64,000 nt of DNA. Origin: Litoreibacter albidus (GTDB taxonomy: Bacteria; Pseudomonadota; Alphaproteobacteria; Rhodobacterales; Rhodobacteraceae). The position numbers and the translations under genes were made by a program. The notes under the pieces were generated by a model that made no database searches, was not told the origin of the DNA, and worked only from the letters and a program-made list of their open reading frames with translations. Positions 52,171 to 60,889 of this stretch are shown piece after piece. Location: assembly GCF_900107015.1 (NCBI RefSeq), contig NZ_FNOI01000005.1, positions 1-64,000 on the forward strand, written 5' to 3'. Numbering within the stretch: the stretch's first letter is position 1; every line of letters starts with the position of its first letter.

Positions 52171-53280
52171 ATGGCGAAACTGGTCAATTACGGCGTCATC
52201 GGATGCGGCATGATGGGGCAGGAGCATCTGCGCAACATCGCGCTTTTGCCCGACACCCGCGTCAGCGCGATCTTCGAGCCGGATGCGGGCATGGCAGCGG
52301 AGGCGCTGAACTTCGCGCCCGACGCAGAGCTGGTGCCCAGCATCGACGCGCTGCTGGAAGTGGCCGATCTGGATTGCCTGCTGATCGTCAGCCCCAACTT
52401 TCGCCATGTGGAGCAACTGGAGGCCATCGCCGCCAAACGCCCCCTGCCCGTGCTGGTGGAAAAGCCGCTGTTCACCGATCCAGATCACGTCACGCGGATG
52501 GAAGCGTTCCAGCAAAGCTACCCCGCGCCCGTGTGGGTCGCGATGGAATACCGCTACATGCCGCCGATTGCCGCCTTCCTAAAGGACGCGGCGGCGAGCA
52601 CGGGCGGCGTCAAAATGCTGACCATCCGCGAACACCGCTTCCCGTTCCTCCCCAAGGTCGGCGACTGGAACCGCTTCAACCGCAACACCGGCGGCACCTT
52701 CGTGGAGAAATGCTGCCACTTCTTTGACCTGATGCGTCTGGTGATCGGCGCGGAGCCGGTCCGCGTCATGGCGTCCGGCGGGCAGGATGTGAACCATCTC
52801 GACGAAACATATGACGGGGAGACGCCCGACATCTTCGACAATGGCTATGTGATCGTCGACTTCGCCTCTGGCGCACGCGCCATTTTGGAACTGTGCATGT
52901 TCGCGGAGGGCGCGCGCTACCAAGAAGAGGTGTCTGCGGTGGGGCCATTGGGCAAGATCGAAGCCTTGGTGCCCGGACCGGGGCGGTTCTGGCCGGACCA
53001 TCTGGGCGCGCCGCCCGTGCCACAGGTCATCGTCAGCCCACGCAGCCCGAAAGGCCCCTACGTGCGGGAGGTGCCGGTGGACCCGACCATTCTGGACGCG
53101 GGCGATCACAACGGATCGACCTTCTACCAACATCAGGGTTTTGTGGACTTGGTGCGCGGCAACCGCGACGCGGCGGACGTAGGGCTGCACGACGGGCTGA
53201 TTTCGGTGATCATGGGCATGGCGGCGCAGCGCTCCATGACGGAGCACCGCGCCGTGCGCATTGACGAGTTTACCGGCTAG
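52171..53280 (+). CDS. Gfo/Idh/MocA-family NAD-dependent enzyme (candidate NAD-dependent sulfoquinovosidase)
   Basis: The 369-residue protein has an N-terminal Rossmann domain (VIGCGMMGQEH, then the EKP motif in LVEKPLF) and a C-terminal alpha/beta sheet domain. The segment EHRFPFLPKVGDW, RFNRNTGGTFVEKCCHFFDL resembles the group of this superfamily that uses transient NAD oxidation to cleave glycosides, and in sulfoquinovose clusters such enzymes act as sulfoquinovosidases. An ordinary sugar dehydrogenase remains possible. It follows the GntR gene; its TAG shares two bases with the phoH stop on the other strand. Confidence 0.85.
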   Translation: MAKLVNYGVIGCGMMGQEHLRNIALLPDTRVSAIFEPDAGMAAEALNFAPDAELVPSIDALLEVADLDCLLIVSPNFRHVEQLEAIAAKRPLPVLVEKPLFTDPDHVTRMEAFQQSYPAPVWVAMEYRYMPPIAAFLKDAAASTGGVKMLTIREHRFPFLPKVGDWNRFNRNTGGTFVEKCCHFFDLMRLVIGAEPVRVMASGGQDVNHLDETYDGETPDIFDNGYVIVDFASGARAILELCMFAEGARYQEEVSAVGPLGKIEALVPGPGRFWPDHLGAPPVPQVIVSPRSPKGPYVREVPVDPTILDAGDHNGSTFYQHQGFVDLVRGNRDAADVGLHDGLISVIMGMAAQRSMTEHRAVRIDEFTG

Positions 53281-54287
53281 CCCTTGGCTTCGGCGGCCTC
53301 ATAGGCCTCAATGATGCGGGCCACGAGCGGGTGGCGCACGACGTCTTTGGCGGTGAAGTAGCTGAACGACACGCCTTTGACGCCCTTGATCAGCGTCTCC
53401 GCCTCGCGCAGACCCGATTGCACGCCGCGCGGCAAATCGACTTGAGAGCGGTCCCCCGTGATCACCATGCGGGAGCCTTGGCCCAGACGGGTCAGGAACA
53501 TCTTCATCTGCATGGTGGTGGCGTTCTGGGCCTCGTCCAGCACCACGAAGGCGTTGGACAATGTGCGCCCGCGCATGAAGGCCAGCGGCGCAATCTCGAT
53601 ACGCTTTTCTTCGATCAGCTTGGCGGATTGCTTGCCAGGCAAGAAGTCGTTGAGCGCGTCATAAAGCGGCTGCATATAGGGATCGACCTTGTCCTTCATA
53701 TCGCCGGGCAAGAAGCCGAGACGCTCCCCCGCTTCAACAGCGGGGCGCGACAGGATGATTTTATCGACCTTGCCAGTGATGAACAGCGACACGCCGACGG
53801 CCACCGCGAGGTAGGTCTTGCCGGTCCCCGCAGGGCCGATGCCAAACGCCAGCTCATTGTTGAACAGCGCGTTGACGTAATCCTTTTGCGCCTGCGTGCG
53901 CGGCTCCACGGATTTCTTGCGGGTCTTGATCTCAACGGCACCGCCTTTGAACATCTCGATCTGGTCGCCGTCCACGGGATGCGCGCTATTGGCGGCGCGG
54001 CCCATGCGGATTTCCGCCTCCACATCGACCATCTCCACGGAGCGCCCGCCTTCGAGCCGCACATAGAGAGCTTCCAGCACGGCGACGGCCTTCTCCATCG
54101 CCTCCCCCATGACGGCCAGCTGGTTGCCGCGGCGCACGATTTGCACGCCTAACACCTGTTCAATTTGGGCGAGGTTGCGGTCAAATTCACCGCATAAGTC
54201 TATCAGCAACCGATTGTCGGGAAACTCAAGCAGGGTTTCAGACGGGGTGGTGTCCGTGGGGCCCACGGTCAAATCACTGGTGCTCAA
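53277..54287 (-). CDS. phoH: PhoH-family ATPase
   Basis: The 336-residue P-loop protein has an N-terminal KH-like region (about 20-90) and an ATPase core with Walker A GPAGTGKTYL (about 148) and Walker B VVLDEAQNA. It is linked to RNA metabolism and is usually followed by ybeY, corC and lnt; in this genome those genes start 12 kb further on. Upstream are two envelope-protein genes and miaB, as expected of the original locus. Confidence 0.96.
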   Translation of the reverse strand: MSTSDLTVGPTDTTPSETLLEFPDNRLLIDLCGEFDRNLAQIEQVLGVQIVRRGNQLAVMGEAMEKAVAVLEALYVRLEGGRSVEMVDVEAEIRMGRAANSAHPVDGDQIEMFKGGAVEIKTRKKSVEPRTQAQKDYVNALFNNELAFGIGPAGTGKTYLAVAVGVSLFITGKVDKIILSRPAVEAGERLGFLPGDMKDKVDPYMQPLYDALNDFLPGKQSAKLIEEKRIEIAPLAFMRGRTLSNAFVVLDEAQNATTMQMKMFLTRLGQGSRMVITGDRSQVDLPRGVQSGLREAETLIKGVKGVSFSYFTAKDVVRHPLVARIIEAYEAAEAKG

Positions 54288-54378
54288 CGGGCTCTCCTAG
54301 GTTGGTCGTTATGGGAAGGGTGCATGAGCCCGCTTGGGCGTGCAAGGGGCGGCGCGCATGTTTCACGCGATTGACATG

Positions 54379-54408
54379 AAAAAGGCCACCCCGAGGGGCA
54401 GCCTTTTT
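54379..54408 (-). terminator. Terminator downstream of the lipoprotein gene
   Basis: Arms AAAAAGGC and GCCTTTTT with an inner CCCC/GGGG stem lie 25 bases past the lipoprotein stop, with a T-run on the minus strand. Confidence 0.85.
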
Positions 54409-54432
54409 GGAATTCGTATAAATGCGGGGCAC

Positions 54433-54756
54433 CTAGATCGGGTCGCCGACATCTTTGGAGCCACGGTAGTTGCCCGTCGCGTAGCCTGGAGGGGCTGCAC
54501 CGGAACACACTGGCTTGCCGTATTTGTCCAGACGCGCAGAGAGGTAGCCCTCGATGCCGTCGTCGATGATCCAGTGGTCGCACCCGCGTGGGTCAACCCA
54601 GATACCGGCTTCCAGCTGGCTAAGGTCTTTCTTGCCACGGCCAAAGAAGGTGCCGTAGTCGCGGGTTTTGTCGTTGCTGTTCGCGCCAACGCCCGCTTCG
54701 CAGGCGACAAGCGCGCTGAGTGCAGCGAAGGCGGTGAATGCTTTTACCATTTTCAT
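54433..54756 (-). CDS. Small lipoprotein with a WVDPxGCxHW module
   Basis: The 107-residue protein has a lipoprotein signal with lipobox ALVAC (Cys at about 19). After a short linker comes a module of about 35 residues (GIWVDPRGCDHWIIDDGIEG ... GKPVC) that recurs in the OmpA-like protein coded 12 bases upstream. The two Cys of the module could form a disulfide. It is co-transcribed with the OmpA-like gene and followed by a terminator. The function of the module is unknown to me. Confidence 0.8.
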   Translation of the reverse strand: MKMVKAFTAFAALSALVACEAGVGANSNDKTRDYGTFFGRGKKDLSQLEAGIWVDPRGCDHWIIDDGIEGYLSARLDKYGKPVCSGAAPPGYATGNYRGSKDVGDPI

Positions 54757-54768
54757 GTCATCGTCCCC

Positions 54769-55407
54769 TTAGCGGATGCACTGAATTTCAACACGGCGGT
54801 TGGCTGCCATGCCGCTCGACGTCCGGTTGGACGCTTTTGGCACCCGCTCCCCGTAGCCGCGTGTTGCAGAAACCCGTGCGCCAACGGAACGTGCCACTTG
54901 GGCAACCGCATTCGCGCGGCGCTTGGACAAGCTCATGTTGTAGGCGTCGCTGGCGCGGCTGTCGGTATGACCGTCAATGATGTAGGCGGCGGCACCTGCG
55001 GACTGGAAGAACTGCTGCAAGCGGCGCTTGTTCGCCGCGTTGATGGTCGCCTGATTGGTCGCGAACAGCTGGTCGGAGTTCATCACGGCACATGTGTTGC
55101 CACGACGGCATACCGGAATCCCCTCGCGGGTCACGTGCGGCGTCATGAAGCCTTCAAAGCCGTCATCCATCACCCAGTGCTCACAGCCATCCGGATCAAC
55201 CCAAACTGTGGGGATGTAGCGTTCGGCGCGCACTGTTGTGCGGCGCACGATCTTGCCGTTGGCGACTGTGCCTTGGCTGAAACCGTCTTCGGTGTAGACA
55301 TATTGCTGCTGCGCCGAAGCGGCGGTGGTCGACAACGTCAAGGCAGAGACCAGAACGGCACACCCCTTGATCGCGGTCCGTAGGGTACTTGTTAGAGTGT
55401 TGTGCAC
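54769..55407 (-). CDS. OmpA-family outer-membrane/periplasmic protein
   Basis: The 212-residue protein has a signal peptide (to about TTAASAQQQ). A WVDPDGCEHW/DDGFEGFM module, shared with the downstream lipoprotein, comes next, and a C-terminal OmpA peptidoglycan-binding domain follows (about 120-212: IDGHTDSRASDAYN, SLSKRRANAV, GYGERVP, NRRVEI). The start is taken as GTG at 55407, because AAGGACGAGGG lies just upstream; an ATG at 55443 is the alternative. It probably tethers the outer membrane to the wall. Confidence 0.85.
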   Translation of the reverse strand: MHNTLTSTLRTAIKGCAVLVSALTLSTTAASAQQQYVYTEDGFSQGTVANGKIVRRTTVRAERYIPTVWVDPDGCEHWVMDDGFEGFMTPHVTREGIPVCRRGNTCAVMNSDQLFATNQATINAANKRRLQQFFQSAGAAAYIIDGHTDSRASDAYNMSLSKRRANAVAQVARSVGARVSATRGYGERVPKASNRTSSGMAANRRVEIQCIR

Positions 55408-55611
55408 TGCCCTCGTCCTTTTTTCACTATGATCGTTAAGCATCTTCAAACGGTGGGTTGTTGGGATCAGACCGCACCCACCCACATTTGCCGTAGAGTA
55501 ACAAATTTCGGTGTGGATTAAAGAAGTTTTTACCACATATAGTTGCCGAATCGGCAACAGTGCCACAGGTGGCCGCGCGATTAGCTTACTTTTAGCGGTA
55601 TATTCGCGGAC

Positions 55612-56928
55612 TTAGGCCAACACACCCTTTAGGGAGTTGGTCACGCTGGCCTCGATCAATACCCGCTGCACAGTGCCGATCATATGCTCCGGTGCATCGC
55701 AGTGGACCGCATGCAGGTAGTCGGACTTGCCAACAAGCTGGCCTTCAAGGCGGCCCTTCTTCTCGAACAGAACCTTTACTTCGCGGCCAACCATGCTGCG
55801 CTGCGCCTCGTATTGCTGCTCGCTCAACAAAGCCTGCAAACGTTGCAACCGCTCGGACGCCACATCATCCGCCACCGGCTCTTTCTCCGCGGCGGGCGTG
55901 CCCGGACGGGCGGAGTATTTGAACGAATAGGCCTGCCCGTATTTGACCGTACGGACCAGATCCATCGTTGCCTCGAAATCTTCCTCGGTCTCGCCGGGGA
56001 AGCCCACGATAAAGTCACCGGACAGCAGCAAATCAGGCCGCGCCGCGCGGATGCGGTCGATCAGTTCGATATAACTGGCGGCGGTGTGCTTGCGGTTCAT
56101 CGCCTTCAGGATTTTGTCGGAGCCGGACTGCACCGGAAGGTGCAGATAGGGCATCAGCTTGTCACAGGTGCCATGCGCCTCGATCAGCGCGTCTTCCATG
56201 TCGTTGGGGTGGGAGGTGGTAAAGCGGATGCGCTTCAGCCCCTCGATGTCGTTCAAGGCCCAGATCAGGCGGGCCAAGCCCCATGTGCCGTCCTCGCCCT
56301 CGCCGTGGTAGGCGTTGACGTTCTGGCCCAGCAGAGTGATTTCGCGCACGCCGCGCGCGACCAGATTTTCGGCCTCCGCGATCAGGCGTTCCGGCGGGCG
56401 GGACACTTCCGCGCCGCGTGTGTAGGGCACCACGCAAAAGGCGCAGAACTTGTCGCAGCCTTCTTGCACGGTCAGGAACGCCGACGGGCGGGCCTTGCTT
56501 TCGCGCTTTGGCAGATGCTCGAACTTATCCTCTTCGGGGAAGTCGGTATCTAGGGCCGCTTCGCCGTCGTTCACCTTCTTCATCAGGTCCGGCAGGCGGT
56601 GGTAGGTTTGCGGGCCGACAACCAGATCAACCATAGGCTGGCGGCGCATGATTTCGCCGCCTTCGGCCTGTGCGACGCATCCGGCCACACCGATTTTCAG
56701 GTCCGGCTTTTCCGCCTTCAACGGCTTCATGCGGCCCAGATCGGAATACAGCTTCTCCGCCGCCTTTTCGCGAATGTGGCAGGTGTTGAGCAGGATCATA
56801 TCCGCCGCCGCCATATCGTCGGTCGGCTCGTAGCCTTCGGAGCCCAAGGCTTCCGCCATGCGCTCGCTGTCATAGACGTTCATCTGACAGCCGTAGGTCT
56901 TGATAAAGAGCTTCTTCGCGTTGGACAT
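55612..56928 (-). CDS. miaB: tRNA-2-methylthio-N6-dimethylallyladenosine synthase
   Basis: The 438-residue radical-SAM methylthiotransferase has an N-terminal UPF0004 domain with three cluster Cys ([20 protein letters not shown]). The radical-SAM motif is CDKFCAFC at about 150, and a C-terminal TRAM domain follows (about 375-435). It acts on A37 of tRNAs reading UNN codons. The ATG at 56928 fits the family N-terminus. It heads the miaB-ompA-lipoprotein-phoH series. Confidence 0.96.
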   Translation of the reverse strand: MSNAKKLFIKTYGCQMNVYDSERMAEALGSEGYEPTDDMAAADMILLNTCHIREKAAEKLYSDLGRMKPLKAEKPDLKIGVAGCVAQAEGGEIMRRQPMVDLVVGPQTYHRLPDLMKKVNDGEAALDTDFPEEDKFEHLPKRESKARPSAFLTVQEGCDKFCAFCVVPYTRGAEVSRPPERLIAEAENLVARGVREITLLGQNVNAYHGEGEDGTWGLARLIWALNDIEGLKRIRFTTSHPNDMEDALIEAHGTCDKLMPYLHLPVQSGSDKILKAMNRKHTAASYIELIDRIRAARPDLLLSGDFIVGFPGETEEDFEATMDLVRTVKYGQAYSFKYSARPGTPAAEKEPVADDVASERLQRLQALLSEQQYEAQRSMVGREVKVLFEKKGRLEGQLVGKSDYLHAVHCDAPEHMIGTVQRVLIEASVTNSLKGVLA

Positions 56929-57041
56929 GATGCACCGGTGTAACAAGGGTTGAGGCGGGGCATACCCCAGCCCGTGCGATCTTGCAATTCCACGCCGGAT
57001 GACAGAGTTTAGCTGCGGGCAGAATAGAAAGAACAGCAGGC

Positions 57042-57902
57042 ATGCGGCACAGCTCTCTTAGCGACTTTTTGGGCGTGGCCCAAACCCAGCTTTCGCCTAA
57101 GGGCCCGTTTGCACTGGTGTTTATCGAAGACGACACCGAGGTGGAAAGCACCATCAGCCACGTCCAGAAACTGGGCTTTCGCGAAGTGCTGGCCTTTGCC
57201 TCCGGCCACTTGTTGCCGAAACCCCGCGACGGGCTGCATCTGATCGAAACCGACATCCACGAGCAGGACGCCTTCGCGCGCATCACCACCGAGGTGATCA
57301 AACTGTTTCCCGGCGTCTGGATGCACTACTGCTTCAACGCCGAATTCCTGTACTTCCCGTTCTGCGAAAGCCGCAATGTGCGGGAGTTGATCGCGTTCAA
57401 CCTAGAGGAACGACGCCACACGGTAATGACCTATGTGGTCGATTTGTATTCCAAGGATCTGGGCAAACACCCCAATGCCGTGTGCATGGAGGACGCCTAT
57501 CTGGACAAATCGGGCTACTACGCCTTGGCGCGGTTTAGTGAGGACGGCCATGCGCTGGAGCGACAATTGGACTTCTTCGGCGGGCTGCGCTGGCGCTTTG
57601 AGGAGCATATCCCGTGGACCCGCCGCCGGATCGACCGCGTGGGGCTGTTTCAGGCGGCGAAGGGCTTGGAGCTGCTGGGCGACCACACGTTCAACGAGCC
57701 GGAATACAACACCTATTCCTGCCCGTGGCATCACAACATTTCCGGCACGATCTGCTCGTTCCGAACGGCCAAGGCGTTGGTGTCCAACCCGGGGTCCATG
57801 TATGAAATCCCGCACTTCTGGTGGAAGAACTCGGCCAAGTTCGAGTGGAATTCCAACCAGCTTCTGGAGCTGGGCCTGATGGAACCGGGGCAGTGGTTCT
57901 AG
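57042..57902 (+). CDS. Conserved protein of unknown function, possibly glycosyltransferase-like
   Basis: The 286-residue protein starts [18 protein letters not shown], a beta-strand followed by an acidic DD pair reminiscent of glycosyltransferase nucleotide-sugar sites. Later come [17 protein letters not shown], a [11 protein letters not shown] stretch with Cys and His residues, and [13 protein letters not shown]. No signal peptide or membrane anchor is seen. It is divergent from miaB and converges with hsp20. I cannot assign an activity. Confidence 0.65.
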   Translation: MRHSSLSDFLGVAQTQLSPKGPFALVFIEDDTEVESTISHVQKLGFREVLAFASGHLLPKPRDGLHLIETDIHEQDAFARITTEVIKLFPGVWMHYCFNAEFLYFPFCESRNVRELIAFNLEERRHTVMTYVVDLYSKDLGKHPNAVCMEDAYLDKSGYYALARFSEDGHALERQLDFFGGLRWRFEEHIPWTRRRIDRVGLFQAAKGLELLGDHTFNEPEYNTYSCPWHHNISGTICSFRTAKALVSNPGSMYEIPHFWWKNSAKFEWNSNQLLELGLMEPGQWF

Positions 57903-57916
57903 TCTAACGGCAAAAC

Positions 57917-57944
57917 GGCCCCCGTCGCACATGGGACGGAGGCC
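57917..57944. terminator. Hairpin between the 57042 gene and hsp20
   Basis: GGCC and CCGTC pair with GACGG and GGCC with one internal mismatch and an 8-base loop, between two convergent stops. No T-run follows. Confidence 0.6.
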
Positions 57945-57970
57945 GCAAATCGTTCATCCGTTGATTGAGC

Positions 57971-58420
57971 TTACGCCTCAATCGCCTTTGGCTCGGACGC
58001 CTTGCTGATCGCAATCTGGCGCGGCTTCAGGGCCTCTGGCACCTCGCGCGTCAGCTCGATATGCAGCATTCCGTCCGCGTGGGTGGCCGAGGTCACGCGC
58101 ACGTGGTCGGCCAGATGGAACCGCTTCTCGAAGGCGCGGGTGGCGATGCCACGGTGCAGGTAGGTGGTCTTCTCGCCCTCATCGGCCTTCTTGGCAGACA
58201 CGATCAGCGCGTTTTCACGCTGCTCCACGGACAGATCGCCCTCAGAGAAGCCAGCGACCGCCACGGAGATGCGGTATTCGTCGTCGCTGGTGCGTTCAAT
58301 GTTGTAGGGCGGATAGGTGGAGTTTGTGACCTCTGCGGACAAGACACGGTCCATCAGGTCTGCGACCCGATCAAAGCCGACTGTTGCGCGGTGAAGTGGG
58401 GTGAAATCATATGCTCGCAT
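57971..58420 (-). CDS. Small heat-shock protein (Hsp20/IbpA family)
   Basis: The 149-residue protein has an alpha-crystallin domain (about 35-125, with YRISVAVAGFSEGDLSV, YLHRGIATRAFEKRF and the IEL tail region). The N-terminus RAYDFTPLHRATVGFDR is that of rhizobial and rhodobacterial IbpA-type proteins. It holds unfolding proteins during heat stress. The start at 58420 has AAGGA inside a hairpin with the features of a ROSE thermometer. Confidence 0.92.
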   Translation of the reverse strand: MRAYDFTPLHRATVGFDRVADLMDRVLSAEVTNSTYPPYNIERTSDDEYRISVAVAGFSEGDLSVEQRENALIVSAKKADEGEKTTYLHRGIATRAFEKRFHLADHVRVTSATHADGMLHIELTREVPEALKPRQIAISKASEPKAIEA

Positions 58421-58425
58421 GGTGT

Positions 58426-58482
58426 GCATCCTTATCAATAAGCAATGTTAGCGTTGGCGGGCCTTCCATATGGACAGGCCCG
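58426..58482 (-). promoter_or_regulatory. ROSE-like RNA thermometer of the hsp20 gene
   Basis: On the minus strand the leader first forms a hairpin CGGGCCT / AGGCCCG (58482-58458), then TTGCTTAT TG ATAAGGAT (58445-58426), in which the Shine-Dalgarno AAGGA pairs with TTGCTT leaving a G opposite G. The UUGCU block and the G-G pair opposite the ribosome site are hallmarks of ROSE elements, which melt on heating and free the start of small heat-shock genes in alphaproteobacteria. Confidence 0.72.
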
Positions 58483-58562
58483 ATTTGCATGTACCGAACC
58501 CCATTCGGGCATCCGGTGATATTGATTTGGGAAGGGCTGCGCGGGGTTTCAAGACCCTTTGT

Positions 58563-59369
58563 TTAGGGTTTTAAAAACAACGCGCCGGAGGGCTGGATAC
58601 CCGTTTGCAGCGCCACGCGGGACGCGCCGGTATCGGTGCGGCGGAACACGCCATCGTTGTATTCAATCTCGCTCAGAAGCGCGGACAGGCGTTGGTCCAA
58701 CCCGACGCCAAGCGCCACCTTTTGCTGGCGCCATTCCGCCTTGGCAGACACCACGGACAAGATCACGGGCGCGCCGTTCTGCATCGCAAAGATCGGCGCA
58801 CCGGAGGAGCCGAAGTCGACATCGCAGGACGTCACATAGACCCCAGGATCACGGGCCAGAACGTTGCATGTTTCCTGAATGGAGGGTGCATCGGCGCGGT
58901 GTTTGGCATAGGAAATGACCTGAACCTCCTGCCCGCGCTCCACCGTCAAGGCAGTGTCAAACGGACGGATGGAGGGGTTCTTGATCGGCTGGTCCAATTG
59001 GATAACAGCCAGATCGGAGGACACTTTGTCGACGTTGTCGCGCCCCTTGTAGACGTAATCGGGGTGGATGACGGACCGCCGCGCACCGCGGTAGGCAGAG
59101 GCGCGACCGTGCTGCCAGCCCGCCAGAAACTCGATATCGCTGTCATCGGTGCGCACGCCGTCGGCATCAAAGAAGCAATGCGCAGCGGTTAACACCAGAT
59201 CGGGCGCAATCAACGTGCCCGTGCAAAATCCGCTGGTGCCCAGATTGATCCGCCCCACGCCCTGCCACGCCTTGGTGGCGTCCAGTGACGTCAGCGGCCG
59301 CAAGTCGCCCTCCGCCTGTGCTGAGGTCGCCAAGATGACTGCCGCTATGAGTGTTGCCAGAATTCGCAT
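58563..59369 (-). CDS. Secreted trypsin-like serine protease
   Basis: The 268-residue protein has a signal peptide (cut near TSAQAEGD). The chymotrypsin-fold catalytic triad is His in LTAAHCFFD, Asp in SSDLAVIQLD and Ser in DVDFGSSGAPIF. Cys pairs (SGFCTGT/AHC and ETCNVL/TSCDV) are likely disulfides. The SSGAP context is that of the V8/glutamyl-endopeptidase-like branch. It stands alone between hsp20 and glcF. Confidence 0.87.
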   Translation of the reverse strand: MRILATLIAAVILATSAQAEGDLRPLTSLDATKAWQGVGRINLGTSGFCTGTLIAPDLVLTAAHCFFDADGVRTDDSDIEFLAGWQHGRASAYRGARRSVIHPDYVYKGRDNVDKVSSDLAVIQLDQPIKNPSIRPFDTALTVERGQEVQVISYAKHRADAPSIQETCNVLARDPGVYVTSCDVDFGSSGAPIFAMQNGAPVILSVVSAKAEWRQQKVALGVGLDQRLSALLSEIEYNDGVFRRTDTGASRVALQTGIQPSGALFLKP

Positions 59370-59554
59370 CAATTGCCCCGATATGCCCGCTTTGACCCTA
59401 ATTAGAAAACAGTTAAGGCGGAAATGCGGCCATGACTGGCCCCTTTTGGGCCCGACGGCCAGACCATCCAAAGACACCAGCACAGGCGGCGCTGTCTACC
59501 CCGTCCGTTCAGCAATCCGGCGACTGCGGATAAAATGCAGCAGTTGGCGGCGCG

Positions 59555-60886
59555 CTACCGCAGCACGGGGATGTCCATCGGGCGCACGCCCCCGTTTGCC
59601 GCCGCCAGCATCGCGGGCGGTTTGGGGCCGCCGGTGGCCCAGTCCAAAAGCTCCACCGTGTGAACGATGGGCACCTGCGTGCCGGAGCCTATCTGCATCA
59701 TACATCCGATGTTGCCCGCCGCAATGATATCAGGATTTTTGGCCTCAAGCGTTTGAACCTTACGGTCCTTGAGTTGCTTGGATATCTCTGGCTGCATCAG
59801 GTTGTAGGTGCCTGCGGATCCGCAACACAGATGCGGGTCGGCGGGTTCAAGCACCGTGAAACCGGCCCGCTTGAGCAAGTCCTTCGGGTAGGTTTTGATC
59901 TGCTGGCCGTGTTGCAAAGAACATGCTGCGTGATAGGCCACCTTCATCTGCTGGTCCGCGCCTTGCGGCAGGTCGAGCTTCATCAGCACCTCAGAGACGT
60001 CCATCGCGATATCCGAGACCGCCTGCGCCTGCGCCGCCATATCGCTGTCGCGGAACATGTGGCCGTAGTCCTTCACCGTCGTGCCGCAGCCCGACGTGTT
60101 GATAACAATGGCGTCCAACCCCTTGCCGTTCATCTCCGCGTTCCATGCGCGGATGTTTTTGGCGGCGGTTGCGTGGCTCTCGCTGGTTTTGCCCATGTGG
60201 TGAGTCAGCGCGCCGCAGCACCCTGCGCCCTCCGCCACGACAACCTCGCAGCCCAAACGGGTCAGCAGGCGGATGGTGGCATCGTTGATGTCGGTGTTCA
60301 GCGCCTTTTGCGCGCACCCCGTCATCAAGGCGACGCGCATCTTTTTAGGGGCCTTGGGGGCAAAGGTTTGCGGGTCGTCATTGCGCGAGACGGGGGGGAT
60401 GATTTTAGGGGCCATTTCCAGCATCGCGCGCAGCCGCGCGTCCGGCATGAAGCGCGCCAAGGGGCGGCCAATCTTGGCCCCCAGCAACGCAAGGCGAAAC
60501 CGGCTCGGATAGGGCAATATCCGCGCCAACACCCAGCGCAACGCGCGGTCGGTGAAGGGGCGGTCGTAGTGCTCTTCGATATATTCGCGGGCGTGGTCGA
60601 CCAGATGCATGTAATGCACCCCCGACGGGCAGGTCGACATGCAGGCCAGACACGACAGGCAACGGTCGACGTGCTTCACGGTTTTGGCGTCCGGCTTGCG
60701 GTCGTTCTCCAGCATGTCCTTGATCAGGTAGATACGGCCACGCGGGCTGTCCAGCTCATCCCCCAGCACCTGATAGGTCGGGCACGTGGCCGTGCAAAAA
60801 CCGCAATGCACACAGGCCCGCAGGATTTTCTCGGAATGCGCGGTGGCGGGGGTCTCAAGCTGCGCGGGTGTGAAATTCGTTTGCAT
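59555..60886 (-). CDS. glcF: Glycolate oxidase iron-sulfur subunit
   Basis: The 443-residue protein has two N-terminal 4Fe-4S motifs (CVHCGFCTATCP and CLSCLACMSTCP). Two CCG domains follow, with GAGCCGALTHHMG and HLCCGSAGTYN. It passes electrons from the GlcD/GlcE flavoprotein to the membrane. It starts three bases after glcE, completing the glcDEF operon. Confidence 0.96.
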   Translation of the reverse strand: MQTNFTPAQLETPATAHSEKILRACVHCGFCTATCPTYQVLGDELDSPRGRIYLIKDMLENDRKPDAKTVKHVDRCLSCLACMSTCPSGVHYMHLVDHAREYIEEHYDRPFTDRALRWVLARILPYPSRFRLALLGAKIGRPLARFMPDARLRAMLEMAPKIIPPVSRNDDPQTFAPKAPKKMRVALMTGCAQKALNTDINDATIRLLTRLGCEVVVAEGAGCCGALTHHMGKTSESHATAAKNIRAWNAEMNGKGLDAIVINTSGCGTTVKDYGHMFRDSDMAAQAQAVSDIAMDVSEVLMKLDLPQGADQQMKVAYHAACSLQHGQQIKTYPKDLLKRAGFTVLEPADPHLCCGSAGTYNLMQPEISKQLKDRKVQTLEAKNPDIIAAGNIGCMMQIGSGTQVPIVHTVELLDWATGGPKPPAMLAAANGGVRPMDIPVLR

Positions 60887-60889
60887 GCT

